NCBI GenBank assembly: GCA_004009845.1
Contig: RMBW01000104.1
Coordinates: 46,349-110,348, forward strand
Reading direction: 5' to 3'
Length of the DNA: 64,000 nt
From: Davidsoniella eucalypti
Taxonomy: Eukaryota > Ascomycota > Sordariomycetes > Microascales > Ceratocystidaceae
Shown: positions 21,701 to 32,434 of the stretch, piece by piece
Layout of the letters: each line of letters starts with the position of its first letter
Position numbering within the stretch: position 1 is the first letter of the stretch
Made by a program: the position numbers and the translations under genes
The notes under the pieces: model-generated
Told to the model about the DNA's origin: nothing
The model's database searches: none
Seen by the model: the letters and a program-made list of their open reading frames with translations, nothing else

Positions 21701-21860
21701 CACTTATACAACATTGGTCGATGGCCTGGGTCTAGCGCGGAAGTCGGACTTCAGAGCCAAGTTTGGTATTCATGGTGAGCCGCTCTGGATCTGCTATCCG
21801 CCGCACGGTATCGGTATCTTGGAACTTAAGAGCATTATCAAATTTTTCGAACATGCGTAG
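18799..21860 (+). CDS. erdS: Ergosteryl-3beta-O-L-aspartate synthase (AspRS-DUF2156 fusion)
   Basis: Exons 18799-20124 and 20187-21860 (donor GTAAGT, branch TGACTAAC, acceptor TTTACAG, phase 0) encode 998 residues. I prefer ATG 18799 (MSSPVAST) over the in-frame ATG at 18748. Order of parts: a Ser/Arg-rich extension (about 1-215), an OB-fold anticodon-binding domain (about 235-350, with VSFRARIARQR), and the class II aspartyl-tRNA synthetase core. Motif 2 is FRAENSNTHRHLTEYTGLD at about 447-465, right after the intron, and motif 3 is GAGLGLERVLM at about 640-650. From about 698 to the end lies a DUF2156 (GNAT-like) domain with LDDRFELWRHPSG and VTGNPLCD. This fusion is known in fungi to charge tRNA-Asp and pass Asp to ergosterol. 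Cytosolic AspRS is encoded separately, so this is a lipid-modifying paralogue. The window also holds a candidate hydrolase for the reverse step. Confidence 0.93.
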
Positions 21861-22581
21861 TTAGCAATGATCAAACGTATATAAAAAAAAACTTTGAGAA
21901 ATACACCAAAGTATACGAAATGATGATGTGATATGTTATAACAACTCTGGGACCACCTATCCGTCAGGAACATGGATACTTTATCGCCAAGCTAAGGGAT
22001 TGATCTACTATCGCCTCAGCCAACTAGATGCTAAGCCAACTGCTGATCAATCAAAGAAGAACCTATCACCGCACTTTTACGTGTGCATGTAAGAAGCAAT
22101 TGTGAACAACTGACGCAATTTCCTCTCATAGGTATCTTTTTCTGGGCACAACCGAGAGAAACCATAGTGAAAGTTGCTGAGTGCAAGGCTACAGCATCGC
22201 AGACTAAAGATAGTTGAAGGTGTACAGAATGAGAACAAGGGGGATAAAGAGGTATAGATGTTGAAGAAGAAGATGGGCGTTTTGCCTATCAAGTAAAATT
22301 AATTGCATACAATGAAGGCAGCAAAATAGAGTATGTGTAGTACATGTGGCTACGTGGACTGCTACATACATAAGTGCAGTAAGGCCATTCAACCTAATTT
22401 TATAGTCGGCACGTAAAAAGGTTTGGTGTTTATGTAATTTGTCATAAATTGCAATGTATTTACTCTAATTGTATCACTAAATATCAAACAAAATACAGTA
22501 TCTCTATAGAAAAAACCACAACCCTTTGTACAACCAGACAAGCACCCAAGCCAAGACAGATACCTGAGCCGAAATTATACC
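21861..22581. other. Intergenic between convergent genes
   Basis: AT-rich 3' DNA lies between erdS (+) and the cutinase-like gene (-). It should contain both polyadenylation regions. The open frames on the - strand are AT-rich and without motifs. Nothing else is seen. Confidence 0.6.
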
Positions 22582-24088
22582 CTATATCCCACCACCCAAA
22601 GTTGATCTAGCTAAGGACTGGACTAGATCGGCAAACCCATCTAGTGCCATAGATGGCATGGCAGCAGTTTCGGTGGTTTGGGATCCAACAACCGTCATGT
22701 TGATTAATGACGGAGCATAAGACACCAAGGAAAGCTCACGGGAGGCATTAACGATGCCAGTAACGTAGTCACTGAACGGCATTGCCGCAAAGTCACCGAC
22801 CACAATTGCCGGAGTCGAAATTCGGTTCCACACGCTAGCACTATGGATATTCTCAACCTCTGGAACTGGAGGCTCAGGCCGGGTCGAGAGCGGTGTCTTC
22901 GCAGGCTCTTTAGAGGAAGACGTCAAGGAGGATGTAATGCTAGCACGGGCAGGATTCATCCACCGAGTGGAAGTGTAAACAGGGGTGGTCGCATCTTGCC
23001 ACTTGTGGGATGCATGCGACATTGTCAAATACTCCTCATCACCTTCCTTGACTCTCTTCATACGTGGCTTCTCGGCATTCTGTTCCCGGCTGCCGTCCGA
23101 CTCAGGGTTTGTCTTCTGGTCCGCATCCTTGCCGTTCACCCGAATATAGCCCTTGGCCTCTGCACGGGCGGCCTTAGCAGACGGACCGAAGAGATGGCCC
23201 CGTAGATAGTTGGCCATATCGACAAGATCCTCTTTGTTGGCGTCTGGCCCGAAGTACAAGTCGGTAGTGGCCACGCCTGCATCTTCGTCCGCCCGCTGCA
23301 GAGTCTTCCGGGTGCATGTTAAATCGTCCGGGTGACATAGCGCAACCGTCCGGTCGAAATTCATGGCACACTGGTCAAGAGAGTGCCGAGCCATCGGGCC
23401 GTGAGTGCCTGTTGTGCCGTAGCACCACGGAGCTCCGGAGTCATGGCTGTAATCGCCGAAGCGAATATCAACAAATACTGAGAAGAGAGAAACGTTAGAG
23501 AGGATACGAAGATGATTGCATGGCAACTAGAAAGGATAACAACTTACCATGAGAACGGAATGTAGCCGCATCTATCATCGGCTTTGGGGGCGCTATTGAC
23601 GAGGCGCTAACTTGAAGGGGGGCGGCACCACAGACTAAATTGGAAGCAGCTGTGGCGCCAGTTCCGTGGCTTAGAAGCCCGATTTGGATATCAGGTTTGG
23701 AAGCCATGATATCTTTTAGTGCCTGCGCCAGCTCCAACGACGCATCACTGACCTTGTAAAAGGGGGCATTTTTCATGCTCTCCACGATCTCTTCATTGTC
23801 CAATGATAGTTGCATTCGGTCATATGGACGATCCTCTAGACGCTTAAAGTCCGTGTAAGGAACATGGACGAGCAGCGTAGAGTAGCTGACATCAAGACTG
23901 AGCTTGGCAATTTCTGCCAAAGCATCTAAACTCCCTTCCGGATCGTAGGCATCTGGGACGAGCATGATTATAGCATCCGCGGCATCTAGTAGACCAGGCG
24001 GGATGGCGTTACTTGGCACGCTGGAACTGGGCATGACCTCCTCTGTCTGGCTGTGAGCCGTGGATCGAGAAGTCATTCTAGCAGGCAT
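22582..24088 (-). CDS. Divergent cutinase-like alpha/beta hydrolase without signal peptide
   Basis: Exon 1 (24088-23548) and exon 2 (23477-22582) join in phase 1 (donor GTAAGT, branch TCTAAC, acceptor TTCTCAG) to give 478 residues. The N-terminal half has a strand-rich core (AADAIIMLVPDAYDPEG, then STLLVHVPYTDF), a candidate nucleophile elbow GLLSHGTGATAAS (about 144-156) and, after the intron, FVDIRFGDYSHDSGAPWCYG. CHPDDLTCTR follows (about 226-235). The order S-x-G-x-G, then FGD, then Cys-bounded DD resembles cutinase/acetylxylan-esterase folds. There is no signal peptide, so it is probably not an extracellular cutinase. The C-terminal 200 residues are charged then Ser/Thr/Pro-rich. An alternative is an unrelated fungal-specific protein; the family call is tentative. 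Confidence 0.6.
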
Positions 24089-25304
24089 CTTTGACGATAA
24101 AAATAATTATGAGTAAAAAATACAAGTTGAAACAAGATAAGATAGTTATTGTAAGATTTGGATGATAATTAATGTATGATATATAGTAAATAAATCTAAG
24201 AAATGATGTGTGAGTGAAGATGGAAAAGATGAAAGTCTATCCAAAGTGGGAAGAAGAGGGTTTTTATAGTCAGCTACATCTTCGAAATAGGACTTTTATA
24301 GAACTTATCCTGATTTAGGACTTTTATGATAGTCGGCAAGTTATTAGTCGTGAGTAGGTTCTGCCAACCAATCATAGAGCCCAGAGGAGGCCCACTCTTT
24401 CCTAATCGAGCCATATCAGCTTAGTCATGGGACGTCTTCCAGTCTAGAAAGAATGCAACTAACTACTTGCTGCTGAGTCGTTTATCGTGAAAATCGAGAA
24501 AAATGTTATTTGTACTACATATAACTAAGCCCAGAAGACGAGGGCTTCATTGATTGAGGGGCAGTTACTAGGTGTATATAGCGTATTCTGGCGGTTCGAA
24601 TAGAAAAAAAGCTCTGTTTTCTCTCCGTGCTTTTAATATTTCTTAGTGAATGTTTCTCGGCAAGATATGCATAGTCAGAAACATGTCCCATCTGACGTTA
24701 TGGGAGTGTTATTCTTCTTTGCTTAATAATCAGTTGTTTTGAACACATGCGGACAACTCATTAGTTCGTTTTCCACTTCCATTTTGATAATGTGGGTGGG
24801 TTTTGCCAGTGAGGCTGCTACCTAGTTCTACCTATAATAGCAAGATGTTGATATGTAGTGGGAGTAATCTGGGGACCTCGTTACAACGTACCAGTGAGGG
24901 TAAAGGCTAGTATCGTGATATTGGTATTGTGCACATAGCCTAGGGTCTCTTTTGGGCATAGGCCGTGGCGGAAAGAGCGGCATATCTATGCCAATCATAG
25001 TTTGTATGACTATGTCATGTCCTATATCTACCAGACACATATCCATCACTCACATGATGGTCACCTAACAGTGAGGATGTAAGGGTTGGTTTATTACGTG
25101 GGGTCGAATCGCCGGCCGCACTTGGTTTGCGCTGTGGTCTCTATAAAACCACAACTTACGGTACTGTATAACCCGTAGTTAATATATGCATTTATTATCG
25201 AGAGCCATGGCCCTTGACTTTCCGCCGCAAGACACGCCTCCTCGAGGTCTGTGCCCTCTACGGTGCAAATTCCGCTATACAATGTGGTCGTCCATTTCAT
25301 ATAT
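24089..25304. other. Intergenic, no supported gene
   Basis: The upstream region of the cutinase-like gene is AT-rich. The - strand frames at 24828-25049 and 25094-25300 have no recognisable motif. The latter begins just past the apparent end of the DUF2841 gene and could be an additional 3' exon or its untranslated region; I cannot decide. Confidence 0.4.
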
Positions 25305-26770
25305 TCACAGGTAACATAACTTTTCTATTAGGCTCGATTGCCAACAAAGCCATGTACCACGAAAACCAAAGCAATGTGTAAGTATATACATATCCCTGTA
25401 ATATATGTATATAAACGTAGATTGAGATACCACACCACCAGATCCCGAGCGGAACAGCGGTGGGTGTTGATGTTGCTGCTGTTGCTGGACAGCTATGGTG
25501 GCCCCTGTCGTAGTTGTATGGTCAAATGGCCCGCCGGTATAAGACGTGGTGTGTGAAAGACTTGGGGCATACGACGGTTGCTGTTGCTGGGTTGAGGATA
25601 TCACCGAGTGTGGGTTGAATGAGTATATGGAATTCTGAGAAGTCGGTGTAGATGTGGAGCTGTAGAGTGATATAGCAATGTTGGTGTCGTTGGAGGGAAT
25701 TCAGATGAAGACGTCGGATAGAGTAGCGATGAGCGGCGGGTCGAGTCATGCGTAGGCTGAGAAGCTGGCGACATCAATTCTGATACGGGTAGCGACATAC
25801 CAACGCCGGATGGATGGACGCCAATATTAGCAGTATCGACGTAGTGTGGCTGGTAGGTGGTTTAATTGATTAACGCAAATCCCAAGTTGGTGTGTAAAGA
25901 AACATAAATACAAGAGGTCGGTCAGCTTACAGGTATGCTATCTAGGTACGGGGCTCCATTTGCGGGCCCAGAAAGCGGAACTTGGCCGGTGTTGTTGACA
26001 GGAGGAAGTATGGGATGATGGGTGGAATGTGTCATGTGCGATAAGCCCGGGGCTGTCGAGGCATGTACAGAGACATTGGGCGAGTTGGTCTGTTCAACAT
26101 CGTTACGGATTGAGGCATCGGGGTCTTCAGACAGGCGATAGTCAACAGACTTGTCGTCGGCCATGACCCAGACTTGGGTTTCGCCATCTGATGGGGCTAA
26201 GAATTAGTAGGTGTACTTGGTTGGCCTGAGATATTGAACATGAGATAACATACCGATCTCGCCACGGCGGAAGCGTTCTTCTTGCTTGGCTGCAGCAAAG
26301 ATCTCAGACAGGAACGGCCGCTTCTTAGCGTTAGTGGGGTTTTCCTTGTCCGCAAAGAATGCAGAGAGAGCATCCATGGTGACTTCCTCGAGCTTCTCAA
26401 CGCTGAGGTTGGACTTTTGAACATCGGCCAGTTGCTCCCGCTTTGGGACAACAATGAGACGTAGAATGTGTGTGAGCAAGTACACACGTTCTATCGGGAT
26501 CGGTTAGTTTTTCCACATGCTACATATGTGACTACGAGAAAGCATACCCTTTTTGTAAAGATGATCGGGCTCTTTGTGGCGAACCTTGTCTTCTTTGCCG
26601 GTATACGGATGGTGAGATTGTTTCTTGGGCTCTACAGCCTTGACCCAGGCCTTGGCAATTATCTTGCAAGCATTTTGTTCCGGTAGTGGTTATCACACTT
26701 GCAGAGTAGCTTATTCCAAGGCATTTTCTGTTTACACTTCTTACACGCCTCCGGAAAGCTGCAAGAGTCA
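25305..26770 (-). CDS. DUF2841-type fungal protein with Ser/Pro/Gln-rich tail (gene model incomplete)
   Basis: Coding pieces are clear, but the full model is not. An exon from about 26671 to 26534 reads ACKIIAKAWVKAVEPKKQ, then HHPYTGKEDK and HKEPDHLYKKG. An intron follows, and the exon ending at about 26254 reads ERVYLLTHILRLIVVPKREQ and LEEVTMDALSAFFADKENP. This pattern (AW-K-EPKKQ-HPY, PDHL, ER-LL-HIL) matches the DUF2841 family as I remember it, which includes subtelomeric HrmA-associated proteins. Donor GTATGT and acceptor TTCTTAG then lead into MADDKSVDYRLSEDPD (26164 down to 25932), and another intron leads to HYVDTANIGVHPSG. The tail switches frame near 25700, where an intron with donor GTCTTC and acceptor CTACAG would join it in frame to SQNSIYSF and a Gln-rich stretch. 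The 5' end near 26770 is unresolved. Function is unknown. Confidence 0.65.
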
Positions 26771-26799
26771 TAGTTAGGCCGGATAGGACTATAGAAGAC

Positions 26800-27443
26800 C
26801 CCAAATGTAGGGCAAAAAAGACGTTAATGGCTTTGATCCTAAGGTTATTCGTTTAGGGTGGAAAGCTGAAACCACCTTAGCTTCACTGATTCCCACAATC
26901 TTCTGTAGTCAAGGTATCGTAGATCGAGAGCAGAGTGTAGGCAAACATCTTGTCAGGGCTCGGTAGACCACACAGAACCGAATGCCACCTCTGAACTGGC
27001 CTTACGAATCTAGATAACATCAAGTAAAGTAGTTTCATAATGAGCTCCAATACGCTAGCACTAGGCTTGACATGGAGTACATATATTCTATTGCTAAGGG
27101 ATGGTCATCTTGTAGGTATATTTCTAGGTCAACAAAAACATCGGGGCTGTTTTCGCATCTAGGTGGATATAGCCTTATAGGGCTTGCCCTTGATGAGAGA
27201 GAATTCTATCATTTCGTTTGCAGCAGTGGGGTTTAGCTACTTGGTACTTTGTTCCAGCTACTTGGGGTTATTGGTAGTACGGTGGTGGCATAGAGATCTG
27301 GACATTGGAAATATTCATCTATGGGCGAGTGGTGATCTGTTGAGTTTATGGATACCACCCAAAGGGTTGTAGAAGATAATTTTTGTTTATTACTGTATTC
27401 TAATACTGGTTCTTTTTATTATTTGGTACGTGAAACCTCCAGT
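26800..27443. other. Intergenic or 5' exon region of the DUF2841 gene
   Basis: The - strand has a strong branch-acceptor pair (CCTAACTATGACTCTTGCAG, 26780-26761) just upstream of the first certain DUF2841 exon. Further 5' coding sequence in 26830-26960 is therefore likely; one frame there starts MFAYTLLSIYDTL at about 26952. I cannot choose a model. The part from 27000 to 27443 shows no gene. Confidence 0.35.
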
Positions 27444-28899
27444 CTAGATCTTACCAACACCATTGCCCTCCTCGAGCTTTTGCACACCATACTTCTTCAA
27501 GCGAATGGCGTTGATGTTGATAAATCCAGAAGTATCAACAGGGCTGAAATCGACGAGGCTATCCATTGAAGACTCCTCCTCAGAGTATAGCTTCTCAGTC
27601 TCTGAAGAACGACCGGTGATGTAGGCGTTGCCCTTGTAGCAGCGGAGACGGACCTCGCCGTTCTGTGGTAAATCAATGATTAGTAACTTGATGTCTTCAG
27701 TCATGGGTCATATTATTGTACTTACAACACGCTTCTGGGAAAATACTAGAGAGTTCTCAACGAACTCACGCTCAGGCGAGAAGTAAAGACCGTTGTACAG
27801 AATCTCAGACCATGAGTGAGTGACGAATTGATCACGAAGAGAGCGAACCTTGCCGTCCATAACCAGACCTTCGATGTCCAAGTGGGCCAGGCGCAGGATT
27901 GTCATGGCAGGCGAGTCGTAGCAGCCACGGGACTTGATACCGACGTAACGGTTCTCGACAATGTCGATACGGCCAATACCGTGCTTCTTGCCGATAGCGT
28001 TCAATTCGATGAATAGATCGAGAGAATCGGTGATGGTCTTGTCACCAGCGACAAGCTTGACTGGAAGACCCTTCTCAAAGAAAATCTGGATGTCTTCAGG
28101 GGTGTTTGGTGCGGTCAGAGGATCGTCAGTGCTATGGGCGATGGAGTCAGTATTAATGTGGTTAAAACCTAAAGCAAGCTAATCGAAACTTACCGAGTCC
28201 ACATGTCCACGGGAGGGGGCTGCGAGGGGTCCTCGAGTTGGCCACTCTCATAACTGCAGTGAGCCAGGTTATCGTCCATGGAGTAAGGCTTGGCCTTGGT
28301 AGAAGTCACGGGAATGCCGGTAGCAGATGCATAGTCAAGCAGATCGGCACGGCCCTGGAAGCGCTCGAAGAACTTGGGCATTCTCCAAGGAGCAATGATC
28401 TTGATCTTGGGGTCAATAGTCAGGAAGGCCAACTCGAAGCGGACCTGGTCGTTACCCTTGCCAGTGCAGCCGTGGGAGACGTAGTCGCAGCCCTCTTCGG
28501 CGGCAACCTTCATCTGAGCACGGGCAATGACGGGGCGGGCCAGACTGGTACCCAGCAGATAGCGACCTTCATATTGGGCATTGCACTGGATGGCGCGGAA
28601 GCATAGCTCATCGACAAATTCTTTGCGGAGGTCGGTGATGATCATCTTGGAAGCGCCCAGTAGGGCAGCCTTCTGGCGGACCTGGTCCCAGTCCTCCTCC
28701 TATTAAGTGGCAAAGAAGCCATGTTAGTCGTCTTGCCGGCTCGATTGTGCATCAGATGTGGAGTATAGAGATGACGTACCTGGCCAACATTGGCAAGGAA
28801 GCACACGACTTCATAGCCCTCCTCCAGCAGCCACTTCAGAATACACGAAGTATCCAGACCACCGGAGTAGGCAAGGCAGACCTTTCCCTTGGGAGCCAT
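27444..28899 (-). CDS. Argininosuccinate synthase
   Basis: Exons on the - strand are 28899-28780, 28699-28194, 28131-27726 and 27662-27444, all with GT/AG borders and matching phases, giving 416 residues. The enzyme joins citrulline and aspartate using ATP in arginine biosynthesis and acts in the cytosol. The start KVCLAYSGGLDTSCILKWL carries the PP-loop SGGLDTS. Other signatures are GASKMIITDLRKEFVDE, NAQYEGRYLLGTSLARP and YVSHGCTGKGNDQVRFELAF, followed by GRIDIVENRYVGIKSRG in the substrate-binding region. Length and order match the family, so the gene looks intact and functional. The orthologue in yeast is ARG1. The upstream region has repeated TGACTG words that may be general-control sites. 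Confidence 0.97.
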
Positions 28900-29184
28900 T
28901 GTGATAGATGTTCGAGGTTTTGTGTTTGGGTGTTTGGGGAGACGAAAGATTGGAGGAAACGTGTGTCCGGCTGGCTAATGTACAGCGTTTGTGAAACTTT
29001 GTCGTGTATAATGAGATGGTGATAATGGCAGAGGAAGAAAACAAAACAATGGGCGGTCAGGCACCTGTTGCTTATATGGTAGTTGCCCATAGTAGTTAAT
29101 TGCCTCTTCCGAGCACATTCCTAAAGCGCGCCCTTCCTCTTCCGCTACCCCTCCAGACGGCTAGCCGTTTTGTTTGCAGTAGCT

Positions 29185-29255
29185 TCCAGCTGTGACTGTG
29201 CTGTGACTGCCCTTATGACTGAGACTGGCCTATGACTGTGACTGACGTTGATGGT
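29185..29255 (+). promoter_or_regulatory. Cluster of TGACTG words upstream of argininosuccinate synthase
   Basis: About 300 bases upstream of the ATG at 28899, the word TGACTG occurs at least five times within 60 bases (for example GTGACTGTG, CTGTGACTGC and CTATGACTGTGACTGACG). TGAC is the half-site of Gcn4/Cpc1-type bZIP activators, which induce amino-acid biosynthesis genes. No perfect TGACTCA palindrome is present in this cluster. The regulatory reading is inference. Confidence 0.4.
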
Positions 29256-29430
29256 TCTCCCGATTTGGCTAGTAGCGGGGTATCGAGGGCCAATCGTCCA
29301 ATGAAAGCAGTGGTGCATATAGCGGCTGCATACAGTCGAATCTCTTTTTTGTTTTTTTTATTTCCTTATCAACTCTACGAGGATCGGGCCCTTGATAAAA
29401 CTTGCTAATTAAGTAGAGGTGGAACATCTC

Positions 29431-29492
29431 CATAGCTCTATAGCTCCATAAGATTAATGAATTTTTTAATTTTTTAAATTTTTAAAAAAAAG
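29431..29492 (+). repeat. Short A/T-tailed dispersed repeat
   Basis: CATAGCTCTATAGCTCCATAAG followed by ATTAATGAATTTTTTAA and an A-run matches 13077-13122 and, inverted, 34673-34722. Related inverted copies lie at 2264-2310 and 11687-11728. The tail looks like the 3' end of a retroposed sequence. Confidence 0.6.
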
Positions 29493-32434
29493 TAGAGGTT
29501 GAATGACTCTTAACATGCTATACTGTATTTTTTCCGATTACGTAATCAGGCACATACGTTCCCGGTCTACTCGGACTTGGCTGTATCTATGCTCCTCCTA
29601 TCGGAAACCCGTTAGAGTAATTCGAAACGCGATATTGGCTTCTCAAATTCAGTCAAGGGGTTTGCATTTCTTCTCTTAAACTCAACTGTCGTTCTAGACG
29701 ACGTGCCATTTGCGCTGGCCAGGCCGCTGCGGACCGTTGGCGGTGGGATTAGAATGGGTGCTTTTTTTAACTTGTACACAAGTCAGTCAGTACTACATTT
29801 TACTACATTCCATTGTTACGGCCCTGGCGTGCCGACGGCTGTTAATGCCATTACGCTTTCGGCTTGCCGTCGCCATCTTCTACAAACAATAGTGACTAGA
29901 TTCATGTGTTCACTTTATCAATAGTATTGCCTAACTTTATTCGTACAAGCTTCAGGAACAAGACAACAACAATGAAGATGGTCATATCTTGGAGTATCTA
30001 CAACATACCAGAAATAAGTCTGTTGACACAGGTACTTGGGTACTTAATGAGTAAGTACATGGCAAAGAATAAAAAAAACAATATTGGTTGGGGTTATGAG
30101 TCAACAGCGCAATGAACGGGCTAGCTACATAGATCATTTTTTGACGGAGATACAACGCCGCCAAACACAAGCCATAAGCCGACAATAACTTACGTATTCA
30201 CGCATAGTCTACGGATATATAATTTGGGTTGAATAATAGGTATGTTATACTTCAACACTTGATTTAATTATCACCATAGTTTTTTATTCCTACTAATGTT
30301 CACAGTATGTTTTTGCTTTAGTTACCTTTAACCATCATGATCATATGTAACCGACAAATGTTTACCCACATGATCAAAACTTCAGCAAGTAGCCATGCTG
30401 TAAAGTAGTATAGTGCTTTTCGACTAACTGACCCTAATCCTGTATCTCATCTCAATAGATATAAGTATTGTGGGGCATGGCACGAGTACTTCAAGTTGTT
30501 GGTTTGAACCCCATAAGTGAGCCTTTTTCTGACTAAGAGTTAGGGTTACGTCAATTCCGGCATAGTGATTGTCCACCTCTACCGTTTTTTACTTACGGTG
30601 TATTTTACGTCTTACTATATTATTCAACACAAAATTTCACCTAGATAGCCAGTGATCGAAGCAATCATCCTACGTATCTCTATCATCATATGCTCAACAC
30701 TGGCCTTCGTTATGGATATGTCACGACTACAGAATCCTCCAGCTTCTTAAGTGATGACCAGGAACAATCAAAGCGCAGTCTAGGAGAGGTTCCGGCACTA
30801 AGGTCCCGAACATGTTCTCTGTTGACTACCTAGAAAGACGATACATCAGCTTAAGCAAATCCGAGTTCGAGTTCAGAGGCCCAACTAACTGCCCCTGTAG
30901 TAAGTAATGGGAATAGTAGTGCTACAGGAGCAGGAGAAGAAGATATTAGCACCTTACCTATTCGGCCTTTAACACATATTGTCCGTCCTCACCTTTAGAA
31001 TTAGTGTATACACTAGTGTCTCTTTGGTTCGGTGGATGGGCAGGAGCTAGATCAAAACTGTCCAAATCAACTACATATGGCCAAGAACAACGTCATCCTT
31101 TGAGCCCACAACAGATATTGCAGGCCCTCTGGCTTCAGATGGATATCAATCTCGATATTGGTTGTGAAGATTTGGATAAACATGGTGCTGTTGGACCCTT
31201 GGTCAAAGTCACACTGTATCCATCAGGCTACACACTACAAATGTGTTGAGAGTGAAGATATGTGTGAAGTCAAAACCACGAACAAAGTCAGATGGTCTGG
31301 AACAGAGAGTTAGCGACATTCAAAAAGAAAACGGCAACTATTGAAGTACTTTTTGTTATATTCTATCTTCTCTTCTGGGCTCTTTATCTAGAGAAGGTGC
31401 CTCTACATCAGTCTCAGCACTTTCTTTCTGTTTCTTGTCCGTGTGCCTCCAATGTCATGGAACTTTGTCTGAGCTCTTGGCAAACGTCTCTTTTCTATAT
31501 AATAAATAAGTGAACAAGATTTATCGCTCAGTAATTGTGATGGATAGAAATGGATTAAAGCCTACTCCGGTCATAATGTACGAATCATAGCTAAATGCTG
31601 TGACTATAGCGACTTATCTTGGATCTTTCAATGTTTGATCTGTTTTCCTTAAGGCTTCACGCTCCTTTTTGCTGAGATGGCCCTATCGGAACTCTCCGAT
31701 CCCATATTGGCAATGTCGCACATATATTGACAACATCTCACATTCCCGACTTCTAGGGTCTTAAACTATCGCTGCACCATGATATTCAGGCATCTCCTCT
31801 ACTCACAGCAGATGCTTCTACCATATCTCACTTTCCTATAAGTAGGACCACAAGGTCACCTCATCTAGATCTTAGAATAGAATAATAGAACTCAGTCGAG
31901 TTTGCAAGAACAGATCTCTACTTTCCAATATCTATTGTTACTTTCGGTCCCTTTCCTGAGTTTTTCTGGGATTCTGTAGCCATAAAATATAGATTAAGGA
32001 GTCTTTATTTCAGTCAACAGTAGAGTTTACATCATGCCTCAGTCTTATAGATCAAGCATTGTTAACTAACTTGCTTATAATGTACTTTCTAAATATAGGT
32101 CTTGACTTTTTTCTTACTTCTTGATCATAGACTTGGCTTTTTCCTAATCTTTGATTCCTAGCTACATCGACTATTAGGTAAATGTTGTTCATCGTTGCAG
32201 TTGTGGTACCACAAAGATGTCATGTTTTCAATGGCTGTCACGATTATGGGTACTGATGATCCATACTGAATTATCATTAACTATTGCATATAATCTATAA
32301 CATAACTCGGTAGACAATAAAATTTAAAAGTTCAAATTATACGTATATATCAGATCTACTTTAACTTGTATTAAGGCAACAATAGTCACCGAGAATTTTC
32401 TCCTCTCCTCCAAACAGTCATGATTATCTGCCCT
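29493..32434. other. Intergenic, apart from a decayed kinase-like gene
   Basis: Apart from the remnant described at 30655-31330, I see no gene. A tract at about 30505-30520 (GGTTTGAACCCC) resembles a tRNA B box but has no matching tRNA arms around it. The remainder is AT-rich 3' DNA of the GPI-protein gene. Confidence 0.5.
30655..31330 (+). pseudogene. Decayed fungal protein-kinase-like gene
   Basis: Two broken segments lie in the same orientation. The first (about 30680-30830) reads TYLYHHMLNTGLRYGYVTTT. The second (about 31095-31250) reads HPLSPQQILQALWLQMDINL, then DLDKHGAVGPLVKVTLYPSG, followed after a stop by SEDMCEVKTTNKV in another frame. Large fungal families of kinase-like proteins, as I recall them, have a segment like FHYMI-GGLEYGY-TTGEA, and later GPLFKVTL-PHGYT-VAKG followed by a basic ESED-x-LKHEN stretch. 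The order fits, but stops and frameshifts break it. The recognition is from memory of the family pattern and is tentative. Confidence 0.45.
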
